Shown here: positions 57,919-64,000 of the stretch, piece by piece | How the letters are laid out: each line of letters begins with the position of its first letter | Numbering within the stretch: the stretch's first letter is position 1 | Origin: Cordia subcordata | Lineage: Eukaryota; Streptophyta; Magnoliopsida; Boraginales; Cordiaceae | Direction: 5' to 3' | NCBI GenBank assembly: GCA_028554755.1 | Contig: JAPTOF010000021.1 | Location: forward strand, 5,736,001 to 5,800,000 | Length of the DNA: 64,000 nucleotides | Notes under the pieces: model-generated | Database searches by the model: none | Seen by the model: the letters and a program-made list of their open reading frames with translations, nothing else | Told to the model about the DNA's origin: nothing | Made by a program: the position numbers and the translations under genes

Positions 57919-60900
57919 TCAATCCATAGTCATTGGTTGACTCATGCAGCACCTGAAACGAGCCTTCCTAACAGTTGTCATGATCTCAGTCTCTGCAGCC
58001 TCGAGCATTTTAACAACCTGTGAGAATGTAGGCCTGGCATCTGGATCTGAATCCCAGCACCGTGTCATGATCTCACTCAGGACCGGCAAGCAGTCAACAG
58101 GAATATTTGGACGTACATTTTTATTCACCACTGCAAATGCTGCCTGCACAGCAGTCATGTTCTGGAATGGAAGCATCCCCGTGATGAGTTCCCACAGGAC
58201 AATCCCAAAGCTATAGACATCAACTTTCTGGGTGTAAGGTCTATGCTGGATCATCTCCCTGCAAATTCAGAGAATAATGCACTCAAGTAGCTCATGCATT
58301 GAATAAACCATATCAATCATTTTGCAGGCTTGAGAAATCAATCAAGCTTATCAATAGGAAAAAGATGATCACAAAGACAGAAATTGACCAAAATAATAAT
58401 CTAAAGGGTAGAAGAAAGAGCAGTTTTGTGCAGTGTTGCTTGGCATCCAAATATTTATTAAACAGAAACACAATAATTCTTCTTTGATCAGTGCATTAAC
58501 TTCTATTGCAACAGAAAGCATATAAAAAGAATATCCATCAAACTTTGCTATAGCCTCCTATCTTACTAGCACTGGCCACTATAGCTGACATTTTCCTTTT
58601 ATGGACTTACAAAATGGACTATTGCACAGCCTCTAGGTAAATTTGTATGCCAAAATAACTAATATACAGGATTTTCCATACTTGCACAGCAGCTGCATCC
58701 CCTTGACACCCAACTGTATATCAGTGTCATTAGTCGCAAAAAGAAAATAACTGATACATGGGAACCAAAATATTGACTTCTAGACAGACATCAACCTCTG
58801 CAGCTGTCAAGTAAAATAGGTGCTTGCACTTCTCCCAAAAAAAGTGGAAGGGGTGGTAAGAAAAGATGGAGCCATCTCACCTTTATCCTTCAGCCAATTG
58901 CACCACACCATAACTCCACTCCTTGCTCAATCCTCTGATTAAACAAACATGTCTCTTACTACAATGCACAATTTTACCATAAGGTGAGCCCGAGTTGATG
59001 CTCCTATACATGATTCCTCCACTTAATATCTAATAATCATTGCCTAGTGAAAAGCTCTCTCCAACTAACCTAGCATGATAATATCAGAGAGCCACACATT
59101 AAGATTACAATGTCATTTCATAATTACTACTAATACACGCACTTTTATTGCACAGTTCCCCCAGATACCTAATTACACCAAATGGTTTTATTACGAGCCA
59201 ATCATCACAGCGTATGATTCATGTAACAGTAATGATACTCAAAAAATGTGTTTTATTTGCTCGTAGCTTCCACTCTGCTTCTTGTAACAAATAATTATTA
59301 CAATATCAGGTGCAAGAATAGAAAAGGGAACATGCTCTGAACTAGCAGTGGAGGACTCCTAGATAGCTCTGATACTTTAAGACAAGCTATATTTATCAAA
59401 CAGTCTAATAAGAAAAGAATTACACAGCCATCGTTATATTTCATGAACTAATGTAATCACATCTTCTTTATATAATCACAAAATTATCTTCACTTAACAA
59501 AATTTCATTTTCTCCTAACTTCCCTATGGCCAGATCTCAGCTTCATATCTTTATCTCATCAGCAGATCAAAAACTATCAGCACAATGTCCTAAACTGAGA
59601 CTCACATCTTCGCTTCATATGATGACCATTAATGCCACTACACTTCTTGAACAAAACCAAATGAGCCTCAATGCTACTCACCACAAGAAATCTCCATTGA
59701 GCCAGATGCAATCTGATTTTCAAGTCACTTATCCACAATATGTTAACTTTTCCATGCATATCACTGTCAACTTTACCACCAACCACTCACAGACTAAATT
59801 TTTTATCCAAAATGGGAAAGCAGGTGGCTCTACTAATTAAAATAGTATTATGAAATCTCCAAATATAACTTGAAATATGAAGGACAACTCTAAGTAGGTC
59901 ACACATAATTATATACCCAAAATCTCCAAAAGGCAGCATTGCTGTAAACATTGAGACAAGAAGTAATCAGGTGAAGCTGACGTAGCCCGTATACGCACTG
60001 AAGTAATACTTCCAGAAGCACATCCCCCCTTTTCCAGGCTTCATTTAACTGAACACATATATGCTTGTTGATTTAAATGGCTAAGGCATATATTTTTAGT
60101 TGGTGTAGATTGACTTTGGAAACAGGTGACTAACCCTGGTCAGATTATACTGCTCTACAGGAATAAAATGATTAAATTTTGTTCTAAACAATTATCATAC
60201 ACCAAATAATAGCACCTGCTATCATTCACTATCCTGCTTCAACAACAATAAACAAGTTTTCTGATAAAAGGCAGAACCTCATGAAAAGGCTGCTAAACCT
60301 TTCCTTCATGTGAGCAGCAAATGTTGTATGTACAAACTTTCAGAAGTAAAGGCTGCTAAACTTTTCCTTCATGTGAGCAGTGAACGTTGTATGTACAAAC
60401 TTTCAGAAGTTTATTAAACACTAGATTGGGAAGTCTTAATTGACCAAGGATACGAACTTTTTCCGTATATACATATAAGTCAAATATTAACATTTTGAGG
60501 AATAACATCATACAACAAAACTGCAATTGTTTAACAGAATTAACCAGGATAATAGAATAAACCCCTTTTCCCTTAGCTAGTGTCCCATGGAGGAATAAAG
60601 GAACAAAAAGAAAAAGAAAGAAAAGGTTAAGAGAAAAAAAATAATTAAAGACGCATTTTGATTTTCAGTCACACAAACAGGTCTTCAAACTTGTGAATTA
60701 ATGAGGTGGAACTTGGGCATAGCCATTTACCCCCAGTTCCCAAATAAAGAAACAAGAACAAACAATCCACGAACTGGGAAAGAAATCACAGAGAAGCATG
60801 GTGAAGAATAATTAATAAGCCCCACCGTATAGTCTCAGCAACAACTTTGGTTGTCTCCATGTCAAAAATTGTTGCTCAACTTTGACCTATGCGAATTATA

Positions 60901-63900
60901 TAATAATTAACTGAATGTCAAGCAAGTTTCTTTAATCATCATAACAGCATGAAAGGACAATTTGAGAAAAATTAGTTAACGATTGCAGGATTAATATGCA
61001 GAAAGGCTATAGAGTCCCAACAAAATAAGTATATGATGAAGCATCATTCTAGAAAGATTGATCCCTACAATTGATGCCAGTTGTTCTCAAGCTGGCTGAG
61101 ATTTTACCAGCCTCGTCTTTAAAAGAGTTCATGATAGAGAATGAGGTACGCAAATACTTGTGAAAGTAATCTCTGAAGTCAGCAGATTGTAACAGATTCC
61201 AAGAGGATAGCCATAAAGACCTAAATCTCTGACATTATCTCTCTCAATATAAGTTTCAGACTGGATACAGATCTTCCTACAGAAATAAACCTAAGCAGTG
61301 ATGAGATTTAGCATCTATATGTGAAATGTTCCTAATAAGAAAATATAGGGATAACTATTTGGTTACCAAGCCATTAAAGCATTAGTCTACAAACTCTGGA
61401 ACAAGATAAAAAGGTTCCCTCATTGGTTTTTGATTAGTAAGGCCCTTTTCATGTCTCATGAGAATCAGAAAGACAAGTGAATGAAGAAAAGGTGCCAAGA
61501 ATTTCCTTTCAATACGTTATTGCATGCTCACTTCATAAAATATGCATCCGGCATAATGATATCCAAGAACATTTCACCATTATTCATGTTGTTTGCGAGA
61601 TCTAATGGCAAAAAGATGCTCTACTCCAATTTGGTAACCATGATTCAGAAACCATAACTAGAAGAAAGAATCAAAATTCCATTTTAATTTTAGCAATGGA
61701 TCAGTATGTTGAAAGAAAAACACTTTTTTCTGAAACACAACACGGTCATCTGAACGCTTCAAACTTGATTATTCTTTGCACTTGGTGAACATCAGACGGA
61801 AAACCTCTCCACACCTATAGCAGCTACTATGCAGCCAGGTTTCCGACAAAACCACTTCTCCTCCATAAATGGATAGAGGAGCTTATTGCCCCTGGTTTTT
61901 AGCTACTTCTCTAAAATGTTCTTCAATCATTAGTGCTCCCTTTTCTCTTAATGCAATTTCAGTTTGAAACTTTTGCGATTTTACCAAAACATCATCACCA
62001 AGTTCTGCTGGTTGCAGCATGCAGTAGTAACTGATATGCTAGAATACTGCTAAATGACTTGCCACTAAAACTTTTTTTAAGAGAATGATTAGTCTTTCTT
62101 CCCTAGACATGGGATATACATGGTCAAATGGGCAAATATGCAAAGGATGAAATAAATTTGCTTTTCTGTCTCATTGTTGTAGAGAACGAGCGGCTCTGTG
62201 ATGAGATTAAAACTCTTCTACAACCAGAAATCTGCAACAGCACGCCCTCAGAAGACATGAGGGTTCAGTGTAATGAATTGGCTCAAGCGGGTGACACACA
62301 AAAATTACAGCTTTAGGAGTGACTAACAGAAGCCGTGAAACAAAGGAATACACGTACTAGGTTTAAATTTTACGTGATAAAAAAGCAAATAAACTTGCAT
62401 TAGGTGCTACAAACACAGATTTCCCAGCTATTTCCATATAACTTTGAACCAGCAGACAAGCATTTGAATGGAAGAACTCAAATATACTTGAAGGACCTCA
62501 ATGTCAGGAATTTCAACTACGTTCAACTCTTCCAAAAGCAGAAAACAAGCATACTAGGCCATGTCACAGAAAGCAACAACACTAGGCCACAAGACAAACT
62601 CATAGAACATGTCAGCAGAGTAAAGTTTAGTAGTGTCACATTACATTGAAATAATTTATCCTGGGGAAATCTGCTCCCATCCTATTTAAGTACCTTTGGA
62701 CATACATTAAAAAGCAATTAAGCTATGTTTTATTCTGTAATTATCATCATATACATTCTAAACAAACCAGCTTGTGCAGTACTTCCAGAAAAAAGTGATT
62801 GTCCATGTTGAATTTCTGAAAGAATGAGCACTGGTGACACGTGGACAAATAAAACAAATGATCACATCATGAAGAGATGCTCCGAAACCAATTAAATGAA
62901 TGAAATGGTGGAACCAGATTATGAATATGTGGCTGTGTCCAACTACTTCGTGAAATATTGCCATTTAAATGGATTAGTGGTTGTTGACTTGAAAAAGAGA
63001 AAAAGATTGAGCGAGCATCAGACTTTTAAGAAAAAACCTCGGAGATTCAAGGCGATATACGTTATTATTCTTATTCTAATCAAAGTTGTGTGTATATATA
63101 TACACCATATATATATATATATATACATAAAATCAAGCTGCCTCCGTATTTGGAGTGATGTGAAAAATGAAGATGAGATAATTATAATGACGCCAAATAA
63201 GGTAGAGAAGCTTACGGGGCCATCCACCGGTATGTCCCAGTCTCTGGTGTCATTCCTTCCGTCTGCACCTCAATACGAGCAACCCCAAAATCTGCAATTT
63301 TGATTGACTTGTCAGCTGCAATGAGAAGATTGTCGGACTTCAAGTCACGATGAATTAAATTTAGGCCATGCACATATTCCATCCCCCTGGCCACATCCAA
63401 GGCTTGCTTTACAGCCAATTTCAAGGGCACTGATCGGTTCTGACGCCTGGTTAGAAATTGCCGTACAGACCCCCCTTTTGCATATTCAGTTACAATGCAC
63501 CACACCATGGGCTTACGGCATGCACCAATAAAGCGAACTATGTTAGGGTGCTTGAGTGTAGCTAACATCATTACTTCCTGTTGAAACTGTTGCTCCATCA
63601 TGTGCGCCCTCTCAGGATCATTTTCTGGCTTCTCCAAAAGCTTAATAGCCACATCTTCACCATTGTAAGTACCTTTATACAGCTTCCCAAAAGCCCCTTG
63701 TGCAAAAGCCGGACCCATATTCAGTTTCCTCAAATCAATTGTACACTCGTCATAATCTTTGAGTCCTTCCGTAGGAAAACGAGAGTCCATCAGAGCCTGC
63801 GCCAGTGCGTCATCATTCAGTCCATGGGAAACTCTTACACGGTTGACACTGGCAGCAACAGAATAATTATTGTTGACACGACCCTGGCGGTCAAATAAAC

Positions 63901-64000
63901 GAGTGTGGGAATCATTTGATCCAACGCTGCTGTTATCCATTGACATGGCTACAGACCCTCCTCCACTGCTCATCAAACTATCAATCGACATGTTCGAGCC
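57919..64000 (-). CDS. Raf-like MAP3K group C protein kinase, 3' two exons (5' partial)
   Basis: Minus-strand exons 63216-64000 (continuing past the window) and 57919-58258, joined over a 4,957-bp GT-AG intron with the phase kept. Counting from the in-frame Met at 63991, 371 residues are present; three more codons precede it in the window. The N terminus is Ser/Asn-rich ([20 protein letters not shown]). Kinase domain: glycine loop GAFG about 99-102, VAIK lysine 117, HRDLKSDN 214-221, DFG 234-236, GTYRWMAPE activation segment, then [12 protein letters not shown] and RCWD. All catalytic residues are present. Domain, linker and the C terminus RKARFRC...QPMT match Arabidopsis At2g24360/At4g31170 (the RAF22/RAF28 group). 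It is a cytosolic serine/threonine kinase by family; its substrate here is unknown. A start about 35 residues upstream is expected from the family. Confidence 0.93.
58259..63215 (-). other. Large final intron of the kinase gene
   Basis: Donor GTAAGC at 63215 and acceptor GCAG at 58259, as read on the minus strand. It is AT-rich and holds the 63-bp tandem duplication at 60286-60411 and a (TA)n run at 63103-63126. No transposon with paired ends and no second gene were recognised. Open frames on either strand have no family likeness. Confidence 0.7.
60286..60411. repeat. 63-bp tandem duplication in the kinase intron
   Basis: AAGGCTGCTAAACCTTTCCT... occurs at 60286-60348 and 60349-60411 with about three differences. 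Confidence 0.85.

Noticed and set aside
59526..59840. A 104-codon plus-strand open frame in the kinase intron, and others at 62128-62649
   Set aside because: No family likeness, no splice or start context, and located inside a long intron on the opposite strand.

Overview
This is AT-rich nuclear DNA from a flowering plant. The evidence is two interrupted host genes with GT-AG introns, large numbers of plant-type Copia and Gypsy LTR retrotransposons, MITEs, and long TA/GA/AAT microsatellites. Both host proteins closely resemble angiosperm families. Nothing in the window fixes the species.

Layout. 1-2.1 kb: 3' end of a SIRE-type Copia element (+), next to a second decayed LTR-element end (to about 3.8 kb). 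5.06-8.14 kb: a Ty3/Gypsy element (-) with most of RT, RNase H and integrase deleted. 11.3-20.9 kb: a complete 11-exon gene (-) for a 296-residue BTB/POZ plus pentapeptide-repeat protein of the FIP2 type. Its ninth intron holds a 1.5 kb Harbinger-like foldback element filled with a strand-switching CA/TG minisatellite. 21-26 kb: a DNA-transposon zone with MITEs, a LINE RNase H tail with poly(A), and a 1.35 kb Mutator-like element with a perfect 9-bp target duplication that seems to carry a captured host exon. 27.1-31.1 kb: two solo SIRE-type LTRs, each with a perfect 5-bp target duplication. 32.1-55.4 kb: a three-level nest of retrotransposons. The outer is a non-coding Copia-like element C (+). 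Inside it is a SIRE-type Copia B (-) with gag, protease, integrase, RT, RNase H and an extra ORF. Inside that extra ORF lies a decayed Copia A (-). 56.9-57.2 kb: a fragment resembling the MID domain of AGO4-clade Argonautes (-). 57.9-64.0 kb: the 3' part of a Raf-like protein kinase gene (-), with a 5 kb intron; its 5' end lies beyond the window.

The two host genes are unrelated in pathway as far as the sequence shows. The BTB-pentapeptide protein is probably an adaptor, and the kinase is a group C Raf-like MAP3K with all catalytic motifs. The rest is a transposon landscape in which insertion order can be read: C is oldest, then B, then A. I found no tRNA or rRNA gene, and no CRISPR array or prokaryotic-type system.
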